Of a stretch of DNA of 28,301 bases, positions 18,519 to 26,619 are shown one piece after another. The stretch's first letter is position 1; each line of letters starts with the position of its first letter. Source of the stretch: Natrialbaceae archaeon (GTDB taxonomy: Archaea > Halobacteriota > Halobacteria > Halobacteriales > Natrialbaceae); NCBI GenBank assembly GCA_003552325.1, contig PUKM01000194.1:1-28301 (forward strand). The letters run 5' to 3'. The position numbers were made by a program, and so were the translations under genes. The notes beneath the pieces are model-generated. The model was not told where the DNA came from, ran no database searches, and saw only the letters and a program-made list of their open reading frames with translations.

Positions 18519-18960
18519 TCACGATACGCGACGGTTTTTGATCGGCTCGACCAGTAGAGGGGAATCAATAAAACGAGGAACACCGACGGTGTGGTACGTG
18601 GTCGTCATCGAAGGTGTCAGTCGGGCGACGCTCATTATGGGCTGTTATTCATAGTGATCTGATACAATTGTAATAGGGTTGACACTCCGTGATGGGCGTG
18701 TTCTGCCCGCCATGTCTAGTGGCAAATGCAGTACCGACGAAGTCTCTAAAAGCAGCTCAGGCGTCTTCCTCGTCTGGCCCTCGGTACCAAATATGAGTCA
18801 CAGAACTGCCGGATGGTGGGGTGTGGCTGACGTCTTTCATTGTGCCGCTGGTGCTGGTAGGCATAGTCTGTCATAGCTAACTGCGATATATACCTCTTCG
18901 CATCGGTGAATAAATACAATATAGTGTGTTAATACGTCACTATACTTCTGAACGCAGTAC
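18519..18960. other. 442-bp AT-rich region without a supportable gene
   Basis: Base composition drops well below that of the neighbours. It holds a T-run terminator for the reductase (18535-18539), a 10-bp palindrome TACAATTGTA (18663-18672) and an inverted repeat TATAGTG/CACTATA (18920-18926, 18938-18944) near the end of the HalOD1 gene. A 65-codon plus-strand frame from TTG 18679 has no promoter and non-haloarchaeal composition. The stretch could be a decayed insertion or horizontally acquired DNA. Confidence 0.4.
18920..18944. repeat. Inverted repeat downstream of the HalOD1 gene
   Basis: TATAGTG and CACTATA form 7-bp arms with an 11-bp spacer, 16 bp past the end of the HalOD1 gene (its stop is on the minus strand). 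It could be part of a terminator or a binding site. Confidence 0.4.
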
Positions 18961-19269
18961 CTACTCAGTGGTGTGAGGTGCAACCGTGACTTCACCGTTC
19001 GCGGCCACGGTTACGAGACAGTCGTTGTATTCAAACGTGACAGTGCCCTCAGAGCGAAGTCCGTTGGCTCGAGGTTCGAACAATCGTTCGAGTGCATCTG
19101 CATCGATAGCGTAATGAAGCGGTTCGAGTGCCGTAACCGACGTCTCAGTGGCTGTCGCCACGGCTTGCGCTATCGTTACGCTGAGTGGCGTTTCATCGAG
19201 TCGATCAAACTGAACAGTGTAGGTATCAGTGTCACCAGCAATGGTGTGGGATGGAGTTGTTTCAGTCAT
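18961..19269 (-). CDS. HalOD1 output domain protein
   Basis: A 102-residue, single-domain protein made of the haloarchaeal output domain HalOD1. The pattern is P-L-S-V-T-I-A-Q-A-V-A near 28-38, L-E-P-L-H-Y-A-I-D-A-D-A-L-E-R-L-F near 48-64 and a final V-T-F-E-Y-N-D-C-L-V-T-V strand pair. This domain often sits at the C-terminus of haloarchaeal receiver or PAS proteins and is thought to pass on signals; its action is not known. It lies 112 bp downstream of the Bat-like regulator on the same strand and may be part of the same circuit. No convincing TATA element at leaderless distance. Confidence 0.85.
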   Translation of the reverse strand: MTETTPSHTIAGDTDTYTVQFDRLDETPLSVTIAQAVATATETSVTALEPLHYAIDADALERLFEPRANGLRSEGTVTFEYNDCLVTVAANGEVTVAPHTTE

Positions 19270-19370
19270 TGATAGGTGCCCCCCAAGTGGAGTGAATGGA
19301 AGTCAATCTCTTCTTCGGGGGTGTCTGCAAAGAGAATGACTGTTAACTCTGTAACCGCTGCTTCTGTAGG

Positions 19371-19386
19371 TGGTTAAAGAATTAAC
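19371..19386. repeat. Inverted repeat over the bat stop codon
   Basis: GGTTAA and TTAACC form 6-bp arms around 4 bp and include the stop codon of the Bat-like gene. This is about 100 bp before the HalOD1 start. It may be a terminator stem or an operator for the HalOD1 gene. Confidence 0.35.
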
Positions 19387-22300
19387 CATCATCGACTGGC
19401 TGTCCATCTCTGTCAAAAAGCTCGGTGAACAATTTCCGCTCAGCTGTCCGAACGTGTCTGTGAAAGGCCGGTGGTGAGATATCGAGTGAGCCAGCAAGGT
19501 CCTCTCCAGTGGCTTCTCGCGGCCAATCAAAAAAGCCGGCATGGTACGCCGTTTGGACCACTTCTCGTTGCCGGTCGGTAAGGGAGTCCAGGATAGCGGC
19601 GTCGTTGTGGTGCCTTGTCAGTCCAACACCAGGGTCCGGTTCGACCGCTTGTTCCCGGCGGGCGACCAACGTTGCTCCGATCCCACGCCTGTTGATGTCG
19701 GACAACACCGTCCGAACAGCAACGGACTGTGGAAGCGAAAACGTCGCTCGTGTTCCTTCCTCTGGATGACTCCAGACGGCTCGTAAGACCCCACCGTGTC
19801 GTTCAACGATTGGTGCCAAAAACACCCCGTGAACAGTGAGTTGTAAGACGGTTTTCTCCTCATCTCGCCGGATCACCGTCGGTGGCGACACAGTTTCGAG
19901 CGCTTCGAGTGTCTCATCAGTAACCGACGTTTCGACCGTCACGAACAACACTGTCACCCCATCGTCCTGTGTCAGGACTCCCTCGAGGGCGACTGGTGCG
20001 TTCGCTGCCTGGGCCAAGGCAGAAATCGCCGTTGGCGTCCCTATCTCGAGTTCAATCTCGGTCGTTTTGTTCCCGATGAGCGCCTGTTTTCGTTGGACAG
20101 CATCGATTGCGTACGCGATCGTTTCCCCCAATTCGGTGAGCGTCGACCGGATCGGTCCGTCGAATCCGGATCGATTGGTGCTGTAGACGGTCAACACACC
20201 GTAGAGAAAGTTCTCATAGGTCATCGGAACGGAAAACGCACTCTGGAAATCACGTGAAAGTGCCTCCGTTCGCCAGGCACCGCGGCGGAGTTGCTGCGCA
20301 ACGTTCGGAATATAGGTGGGTTCTGAGCGGCGTACAGCCTGTCCCGCTGGTTCGGCGCTGTCGTCGTCGACCGCTGTGATAGTGACCGCCTCGAGATACC
20401 CCAGGCCCTGGCCCGAATCCACTCGCTTCAAAACTTGGTTGCCTCCCGGGTCCGGTTCACCGATCCAGGCGTACGCACAGTCGTCGATCTCGAGCAGGCG
20501 GCTACAGATCCCCGCCTCGATCTCCTCGCGTGAATCGGCTCGAATCAACAGGTCTTCGATATCCTCGCGGAGTGAGCTGGCCGTATTGATTCGCTCGAGT
20601 TCTTGATTCCGACGTTTCAGTTCCTGCTCGCGTTCGTATAGTCGTTGATTGCGACTGATTCTGTCGAGGGCAGCCTCGGCGGTCGCCGCAAACAACTGTG
20701 CAAGTTCGACGGTGTCCTCATTGTACTCGCCGATTTCTCTGGACAGGGCGATGAGAACACCGTGTTCGCCCAGGGGGACGAAGAGGCCGCTTCGGGCCAC
20801 AGTTGTGGGAGTGTACACGTCATCTACGGTCGTGATATCGTCGTGAACTCGCGTGTTGCCGGTAACAAATACGTCCCAGGTGATCGAGCTATTTGGGGCA
20901 AACGTCGGAAGTGTCCAGATGTCACTCCCCATCGATGGCGTGTGAGCAGCAGGGGTGAGTTCGTTTGCCTGATCGTCGAACCGATAGACCACAACGTTCG
21001 GCAATCCGAGAACGTCGGCGGCGACGTCGACGATGTATTCACACGCCTCCTGTTTCGATTCGACCGAAAGCAGGTGCTGGGTCGTTTCATACAGGGTGTT
21101 GACGGTCTGATCGTACTGGCGTCGTTCGGTGACGTCGACACCGATGCCGATGACCCGATCGACCTGCTCCCCCGAGCGGATGGGTCGATACCACGTCTCG
21201 AAGATTCGACCTTTCATCTCCTGATAGACGTGTAAGTCGTTCCCCCCGAGTGCGGTTTCGGCGGCCCTCAGAACGTCCGGGTATTCCTGGAACACTTCGT
21301 GGATCGAATGGCCGACTACCTCACCTGGTTCGAGATCAACACGCTCGAGAGCCCGTCCCTCAGAGAGCGTAAACACGCCGTCAGCGTCGAGGCAAAACAA
21401 GACTACGGGGGCGTGTTCGACGAGCGTGTACAGTTGTTCTGAACGTTCTGCCAGCGTGCGCTCACGTCTGACGCGCTCAGAGACGTTTCGAAAGTAAATC
21501 GAGAGCCCGGTGTCGGATGGATACATCCGGGCTTCGATATACTGGTCGAACGGCTCGTAATAGTGCTCGATCGTCCGCGGTTCCTGTTTTTCCGTTGCTT
21601 CGAGTGCCTCCTGTCTGAATAGCGATTCTTCGAGTGCCGGAAACACCTGAACGAGTGATTTGCCGAGGAGCTCACGTTTGGGCTGGTCGAGTAGTCGTTC
21701 TGCTTGATCGTTGAGGTAGGTGATTCTTCCCTCCGTATCGAGTGAGATGAAGGCATCCGTCACGTGCTCGAACGACTCGTTGAGTTCGCGCTCGACGAGT
21801 CGGTACGCCGTGATATCCTGCACCGACAAGAGAATGCCCTCGAGAAGTGGACCACCGATCTGGTTCGTCAACTCCGCTTCGTGTACCCGCCAACTGCCAT
21901 CGGCGTGTCGAAACCGATACTCACACGAGACAGAATATCCACACTCACCGTCGAGGGCAGCGTCGAGGGCGGCCTGGAACCGCTCTCTGTCGTCTGCGTG
22001 TACATACTCGAGAACCTCTTCATCGAGTAACTCTGGTGACTGGTATCCCCCAATGTGTTCGACGGATGGACTAACGTATGTGAACCGACCATCGGTATCC
22101 ACCAGGAGAAAGAGGGCGGGAGAGTTCTCGAGGAGCGCTCGATACCATGGGCCGGTGGTTTCATCCGATCGTTCTGGACAGTCCCTTGCGATGGCAGTCA
22201 GTCGCCGGGCAAGGAGGGTCTCGTGTCGAACCGTCGTCGAATCGAGCACGTCGACGGCACCGGCCTCGAGTGCGGCTTCGAGATGGGCGGACTCAGGCCG

Positions 22301-22636
22301 TTCGGTGACCTCCACACTCGAGCCACCAGTTGTTTCGGTCGGTCGGCTTTCGGTCGCCGCCTCGATGTGAGAAGCGGCCGGGCCCACGATCACCGGTTGA
22401 TCGAACGCCCCCACAACTGTCGGATCATCAGTGACCACACAGTCGATGTACTCGTGGCTGTCACCAGCGATCGCCGCCTGCGTCTCTACGTGAGCGACAA
22501 CCTGCCAATTAGCGGTCTCACGTGGTGGACTGTGGTCCGAATCGGTGGAACCGCCGAGGGCTGTCACACGTTCGAGCCAGGGCGAGGTTCCGACGATCAG
22601 GATCGCTCGGGGTGGTGTGCCCGTCGGCTGACGCAT
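19382..22636 (-). CDS. Multi-sensor Bat-type regulator (PAS x3, GAF x2, Bat domain, HTH_10)
   Basis: 1084 residues, soluble. Approximate order: an N-terminal region with a degenerate response-regulator look (1-160), PAS1 (162-282), PAS2 (282-392), PAS3 (397-507), GAF1 (512-660), a short coiled coil (662-687), GAF2 (690-850), the bacterio-opsin activator domain (857-1005) and a C-terminal HTH_10 (1015-1072, L-T-D-R-Q-R-E-V-V-Q-T-A-Y). Bat-family regulators activate genes in response to light, oxygen or redox; the ligand here is unknown. No histidine kinase domain is present. ATG 22636 fits the TATA box at 22653-22663; ATG 22645 is too close to it. Divergent from the MoaD-like gene. Confidence 0.88.
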   Translation of the reverse strand: MRQPTGTPPRAILIVGTSPWLERVTALGGSTDSDHSPPRETANWQVVAHVETQAAIAGDSHEYIDCVVTDDPTVVGAFDQPVIVGPAASHIEAATESRPTETTGGSSVEVTERPESAHLEAALEAGAVDVLDSTTVRHETLLARRLTAIARDCPERSDETTGPWYRALLENSPALFLLVDTDGRFTYVSPSVEHIGGYQSPELLDEEVLEYVHADDRERFQAALDAALDGECGYSVSCEYRFRHADGSWRVHEAELTNQIGGPLLEGILLSVQDITAYRLVERELNESFEHVTDAFISLDTEGRITYLNDQAERLLDQPKRELLGKSLVQVFPALEESLFRQEALEATEKQEPRTIEHYYEPFDQYIEARMYPSDTGLSIYFRNVSERVRRERTLAERSEQLYTLVEHAPVVLFCLDADGVFTLSEGRALERVDLEPGEVVGHSIHEVFQEYPDVLRAAETALGGNDLHVYQEMKGRIFETWYRPIRSGEQVDRVIGIGVDVTERRQYDQTVNTLYETTQHLLSVESKQEACEYIVDVAADVLGLPNVVVYRFDDQANELTPAAHTPSMGSDIWTLPTFAPNSSITWDVFVTGNTRVHDDITTVDDVYTPTTVARSGLFVPLGEHGVLIALSREIGEYNEDTVELAQLFAATAEAALDRISRNQRLYEREQELKRRNQELERINTASSLREDIEDLLIRADSREEIEAGICSRLLEIDDCAYAWIGEPDPGGNQVLKRVDSGQGLGYLEAVTITAVDDDSAEPAGQAVRRSEPTYIPNVAQQLRRGAWRTEALSRDFQSAFSVPMTYENFLYGVLTVYSTNRSGFDGPIRSTLTELGETIAYAIDAVQRKQALIGNKTTEIELEIGTPTAISALAQAANAPVALEGVLTQDDGVTVLFVTVETSVTDETLEALETVSPPTVIRRDEEKTVLQLTVHGVFLAPIVERHGGVLRAVWSHPEEGTRATFSLPQSVAVRTVLSDINRRGIGATLVARREQAVEPDPGVGLTRHHNDAAILDSLTDRQREVVQTAYHAGFFDWPREATGEDLAGSLDISPPAFHRHVRTAERKLFTELFDRDGQPVDDG

Positions 22637-22652
22637 ACACACCATTGGCGAG

Positions 22653-22663
22653 TATTATATAAA
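22653..22663 (-). promoter_or_regulatory. Strong TATA element for the Bat-like gene
   Basis: On the minus strand it reads ttttatataat, the most AT-rich box in the right half of the window. It lies about 22 bp before ATG 22636. Confidence 0.6.
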
Positions 22664-22766
22664 AGACCGACGCCGCAACCTGCCCTGATACGTCCACTCG
22701 TACTTTCACTGCAGCCAATCGCCCCAAACCACCTCTTACAAGTCCACACCGGCCAAAGCCTGGAGT

Positions 22767-23171
22767 ATGTCGATTGAGTGTATCCTCTTTGGACCGTTTC
22801 GTGAGGACGTCGGGAAAAAGACGGTATCGGTCCCTGTCGGTCGCGGCTTGGACTCACAGGGCAATCAGGACGCTCGCTCCCCGGCAGGGCAACACTCGAG
22901 CCAGCAGTCGCGTTCGGAGCCAGCCAGCGTCACGGCTCACGAACTCCTCGAGAAACTCGAGACAGCCTACCCCGTTCTGGCCGGACGCCTCGTCGACGAA
23001 GCGGCAGCCGACGGGTTGGCGGGGAAAACGGTGGTCACGAAAAACAAAACCGATATCAGACACCTCGAGGGGCTTGAGACCCGGGTCGGGCCCGATGACA
23101 CGATCCGTCTCGTGCCGTCTGTGTACGGTGGTTCCGGCCCTAGGCCCTGCGAACGTCGGCGTTCGAGCTAG
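22767..23171 (+). CDS. MoaD/SAMP-like ubiquitin-fold protein with a tail beyond Gly-Gly
   Basis: 134 residues. The beta-grasp core of MoaD/ThiS/SAMP proteins is seen at 1-24 (I-E-C-I-L-F-G-P-F-R) and 55-122, ending V-P-S-V-Y-G-G. MoaD and SAMPs end at the Gly-Gly, whose carboxylate becomes adenylated or thiocarboxylated. Here 12 residues (S-G-P-R-P-C-E-R-R-R-S-S) follow it, and a polar, low-complexity insert of about 30 residues splits the core. Proteolytic trimming would be needed for function as sulfur carrier or protein tag. It converges with the AOR gene, which needs a tungsten-pterin cofactor. An AT-rich box near 22731-22740 fits ATG 22767. Confidence 0.75.
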   Translation: MSIECILFGPFREDVGKKTVSVPVGRGLDSQGNQDARSPAGQHSSQQSRSEPASVTAHELLEKLETAYPVLAGRLVDEAAADGLAGKTVVTKNKTDIRHLEGLETRVGPDDTIRLVPSVYGGSGPRPCERRRSS

Positions 23172-24841
23172 TCCGCAGATGGTGAGACAGACTGTACGGC
23201 CTCATCCGGCACGATACCATCAGCAGTCCACCCACGTGCTTCGTAATACTCCTGCACGGCAGCCTCGAGGTCCGGAAGCTCGTACGGTGTCGTGTCATCA
23301 CCCCGGTCGAAGCCCCGCTGATTGTTGAAGTGCCGTTCGCGTTCGACGGTCGCCGCGCCGACAGCCAGCAACTCGTCGTATTCGGCATCGAAGAGCGCCT
23401 CGAGTCGCTCGTCAGTGACGTAATCGCCGCCGAACGCACAGACGACCCCAGAGTCACGAAACGCCGCGTAATTCTCCCGTTCGACCAGAGTTGTGGCCTT
23501 GCCGAGGGTGCCTTCGGGGTTCAGCTCGCCGCTGTACTCGAGGCTGAGCATGCCCGCGTACATGTGATCGCCGCCTCGGTTCGCGACGGCATAGGAGAGC
23601 CCCTGTCCGTGCAGGACGCGACCATCGTGGGCGGCAAACTCCATGCCCTTGACCGTGTAGTCGTCGACGCCGAGCTCGTCGTGACATCGGTGGACACCTT
23701 CAGCGAGGAGGTCGCCGACGCCGTCACGGTAGGCTATCTGCTCGGTGACCTCGTGAGCGAGGTCGGCGTCCCCGAACGCTTCTTCGCTCTTGAGATAGGC
23801 CGCAACGGTTACCCCTGCCGAAATGGTGTCCATCCCGAGGGTATCACAGAGTTCGTTGCTCTTCATCACGTCGACGATGTCGCCGACACCCTGCAGCGAG
23901 CCAAAGGCGTAGACTGTTTCGAACTCCGGACCTTCCGTCTCGAGACCCGTTTCCTCGTCTCGAGTCGGCAGTTTACAGGCGTAGGCACAGGCCGAACAGG
24001 ATCCTTTTTTGTACTTTTTCTCCTCGACGGCGTTGCCGCCGATATCGGCCGCGTGTTCGAATTCGTACTCCTCGAAGTACCGAGTTGGCAGTGAAAAATT
24101 GTCGTTGATGAACTCCGTCCCGCCGGTGGTTCCCTGGCGTTTCATTCGATCGTCCGATGTGGCGGCCTCCTGGTGGACGTCCATCTGCACTGGCGGGATT
24201 TCGATCTGTGGCTGTGCCTCACCCTGGAAGGTGACGCACTTGACGTTCTTCGAGCCGAGGACCGCTCCGAGTCCGCCACGGCCGAACGCGCGCGAATCGA
24301 ACGTCATCACCGAGGCGAATCGGACCAGGTTCTCGCCGGCAGGACCGATTGCGATACAGTGCTCTGGTCCGAGATCACGCGTCTCAGCCATATACTCAGA
24401 TACCTCGGGCACGAGGGCATTCTCGAGTTCTGGCACGGCTTCGAACTCGACCCCGTCGTCCGTGACGTGGATGGCGAGCAGCTCGTCGCTTTTGCCGACG
24501 ACTTCGAACACGCTGATGCCCGTCCCAGTGAAGTTTCGCGAGAGGTAGCCACCCGCGTTCGTCGACGCTAACCCATCCGTGAGGGGTGACAGACTGGTCA
24601 TATTCATCCGACCGGTAAAGGACATCTGACTCTGTTGGAGTGGGCCTGTCGAGAGATACGCCCGATTCTCCGGACCGAACGGATCGGCGTCGAAGGGGAT
24701 GCGATCGTGGGCAAGGGCTGTGGCGGTCGCCCGACCACCGACCGTTTGCTCGAGGAGTGTGTCGATCTCGGTTCGCGTGGCCGTTCGTTCGCTCACGTCG
24801 ACGGTGAGCAGCGGGCCTTTGGCGTGTCGCATACCTTCCAT
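23168..24841 (-). CDS. Aldehyde:ferredoxin oxidoreductase family protein
   Basis: 557 residues. These tungsten (or molybdenum) pterin enzymes oxidise aldehydes to acids, reducing ferredoxin. The N-terminal and pterin-binding region includes F-G-R-G-G-L-G-A-V-L-G-S-K-N-V-K (186-201). The [4Fe-4S] ligands are C282, C285, C289 and the distant C468. The size is slightly shorter than the 600-residue hyperthermophile enzymes. ATG 24841 is near a weak AT box at 24857-24865; ATG 24832 is a possible alternative. The stop shares CTAG with the stop of the convergent MoaD-like gene (4-bp overlap). The substrate is unknown. Confidence 0.9.
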   Translation of the reverse strand: MEGMRHAKGPLLTVDVSERTATRTEIDTLLEQTVGGRATATALAHDRIPFDADPFGPENRAYLSTGPLQQSQMSFTGRMNMTSLSPLTDGLASTNAGGYLSRNFTGTGISVFEVVGKSDELLAIHVTDDGVEFEAVPELENALVPEVSEYMAETRDLGPEHCIAIGPAGENLVRFASVMTFDSRAFGRGGLGAVLGSKNVKCVTFQGEAQPQIEIPPVQMDVHQEAATSDDRMKRQGTTGGTEFINDNFSLPTRYFEEYEFEHAADIGGNAVEEKKYKKGSCSACAYACKLPTRDEETGLETEGPEFETVYAFGSLQGVGDIVDVMKSNELCDTLGMDTISAGVTVAAYLKSEEAFGDADLAHEVTEQIAYRDGVGDLLAEGVHRCHDELGVDDYTVKGMEFAAHDGRVLHGQGLSYAVANRGGDHMYAGMLSLEYSGELNPEGTLGKATTLVERENYAAFRDSGVVCAFGGDYVTDERLEALFDAEYDELLAVGAATVERERHFNNQRGFDRGDDTTPYELPDLEAAVQEYYEARGWTADGIVPDEAVQSVSPSAD

Positions 24842-24957
24842 TACGAACGAAGGGCCTTAGCTATGTGCGAGTCGGCATGGTCGATTGCACTGAAAACAAG
24901 CACGGCGATTGTGTGACAGCATACACTTTGTCGACAGATGGGCACCCAAGACGCCTC

Positions 24958-26460
24958 TCATTCGGATTCACGCGGGCTCGAGCGGGGCACCTCAGTTGCA
25001 CCCCCTGACTGGTTTTCGTTGCTCTCATCGATGACCCCAGCTGCCCAGGTGCCACGCAAAAAGTACCAGCCGGCGATGGCGAGCATACAGACGTTTGATA
25101 TCGCTTCGCCGTACCAAATACCGGTCGCTCCCATTCCACCTGGGACAGCAAGCGCGTACGCAAAGGTCGCCCGCAGGATGATGAAGCCGATAATGGCGAA
25201 GATCATCGCAGCGCGGGTACTGCCACTCCCTCTGAACCCACCCTGAATAACATAAAATACTCCGAGAAAGACGTACGACAGGCTGACAATCCGCAGATAC
25301 TCCCCACCGATATTCACGACGGTCGCTGCCCCCTCCCCGACGACGAATACATCGACAACGAGACTCGCAAACGCGAACACTGCCATCGAGAACAACACGA
25401 GTGCACCAGCGATCAGTGCGGCGCCAACGTACACACCACGTTTGGCCCGTTCGACCTGTTGGGCACCGAGATTTTGACCCACAACGGTTTCGACGCCACG
25501 TGCGAGACCAAGCGCCGGGAGGACGACCATCGACGTTACCCGTGATCCGATGCCGTAAGCGGCAACCGCTTCGGCGCCTGCCAGGGCCACCAATGCCGTG
25601 AGAATAGTCACGCTCGAGGCTTTCGTACTCACTTCGACACTGGCTGGGGCGCCAATCACGACGATCTTTTTCACGGTGGCACGCTCGAGGAGCAAATCCT
25701 GCCAGGATAGGTGGATGCCAACCCGTCCCGACAGGAGAAGCCACAGGCCAACCACCGCAGCGAGTGTCCGTGAGAGGATGGTCGCGATGGCTGCTCCCAT
25801 CACAGCCAAGCCGTCGAATCCGGTAGTGTTGTACAGCCACGCCTCGAGCGACTCGAGGCCAAACCACGCAAAGACGACGTTGTCCTGAAACCCGAGTATG
25901 AAAAACGGGTCGATAACGACGTTGACACCTACACTGAACGCCATCAAGTACAACGGCGTACGGGTGTCACCCCACCCCTGTAGCAGGGACTGGAAAATGA
26001 AGAACGCGAAAATGAGCGGCATCCCGATGAACTCAGCGCGGACGTACTGAAGAGCGTAGGTGTACTCGAGGGTGCCTGGTTCGGCGCCGATCAGGGTCAA
26101 TAGAGAAGGGGCCATAACGTAGCCGATTGCCCCAAAAAGTGCCGAGAGACAGAGGACGAACGTAATAGTCTGTCCCGCGACGTGTCCTACCCGATCGAGG
26201 TTGCCGGCACCTTTGTTTTGGGCGATTAACACTGTTCCGGCCACGTTGAACCCGATGGCGAAACTGATAACCAGGAAGATGATCGCCCAGGCGTACGAGA
26301 GCGCAGAGACACCAGCCTGCCCGAGTCGACCGACCCAGAACGTATCTGCGAGATTGTAGCCCACGAGAAGCAGATTCGTCAACACGATAGGTACTGAAAG
26401 AACAATCAACGGCCAGATGAGGCCGCCATTGATCACGTCGACTGAGCGATCAGTACTCAT
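24958..26460 (-). CDS. MATE family multidrug/cation efflux transporter
   Basis: 500 residues with about 12 transmembrane segments arranged as two similar halves, typical of MATE (NorM/DinF) exporters driven by Na+ or H+. V-G-Y-N-L-A-D-T-F-W-V-G-R-L-G in the first helices and the matching G-L-A-R-G-V-E-T-V-V-G-Q-N-L-G in the second half are the family's repeat signatures. The frame runs up to 26577, but ATG 26460 gives the standard N-terminus and lies 26 bp from an AT box (RC cgtcttatcg, 26481-26490). The tail is polar. Substrate unknown. Confidence 0.9.
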   Translation of the reverse strand: MSTDRSVDVINGGLIWPLIVLSVPIVLTNLLLVGYNLADTFWVGRLGQAGVSALSYAWAIIFLVISFAIGFNVAGTVLIAQNKGAGNLDRVGHVAGQTITFVLCLSALFGAIGYVMAPSLLTLIGAEPGTLEYTYALQYVRAEFIGMPLIFAFFIFQSLLQGWGDTRTPLYLMAFSVGVNVVIDPFFILGFQDNVVFAWFGLESLEAWLYNTTGFDGLAVMGAAIATILSRTLAAVVGLWLLLSGRVGIHLSWQDLLLERATVKKIVVIGAPASVEVSTKASSVTILTALVALAGAEAVAAYGIGSRVTSMVVLPALGLARGVETVVGQNLGAQQVERAKRGVYVGAALIAGALVLFSMAVFAFASLVVDVFVVGEGAATVVNIGGEYLRIVSLSYVFLGVFYVIQGGFRGSGSTRAAMIFAIIGFIILRATFAYALAVPGGMGATGIWYGEAISNVCMLAIAGWYFLRGTWAAGVIDESNENQSGGATEVPRSSPRESE

Positions 26461-26480
26461 GGGTATCGTGACACCTCCGT

Positions 26481-26490
26481 CGATAAGACG
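26481..26490 (-). promoter_or_regulatory. TATA-like element for the MATE gene
   Basis: RC cgtcttatcg is centred 26 bp before ATG 26460 and supports that start. Confidence 0.45.
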
Positions 26491-26619
26491 CTCCGCATCC
26501 GACACACTCCGACTGGCCACCCACAGCAAGCCATCTCTCGCTGTGTGCTCGAATGCGAACCATATCAGGTAGGCCACATCCCGGCGAATAGCCGTTACGG
26601 TCCCAGGAACGGAATCGAG

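Noticed and set aside
18679..18876. 65-codon plus-strand frame in the AT-rich gap
   Set aside because: TTG start, no promoter at leaderless distance, no family resemblance.
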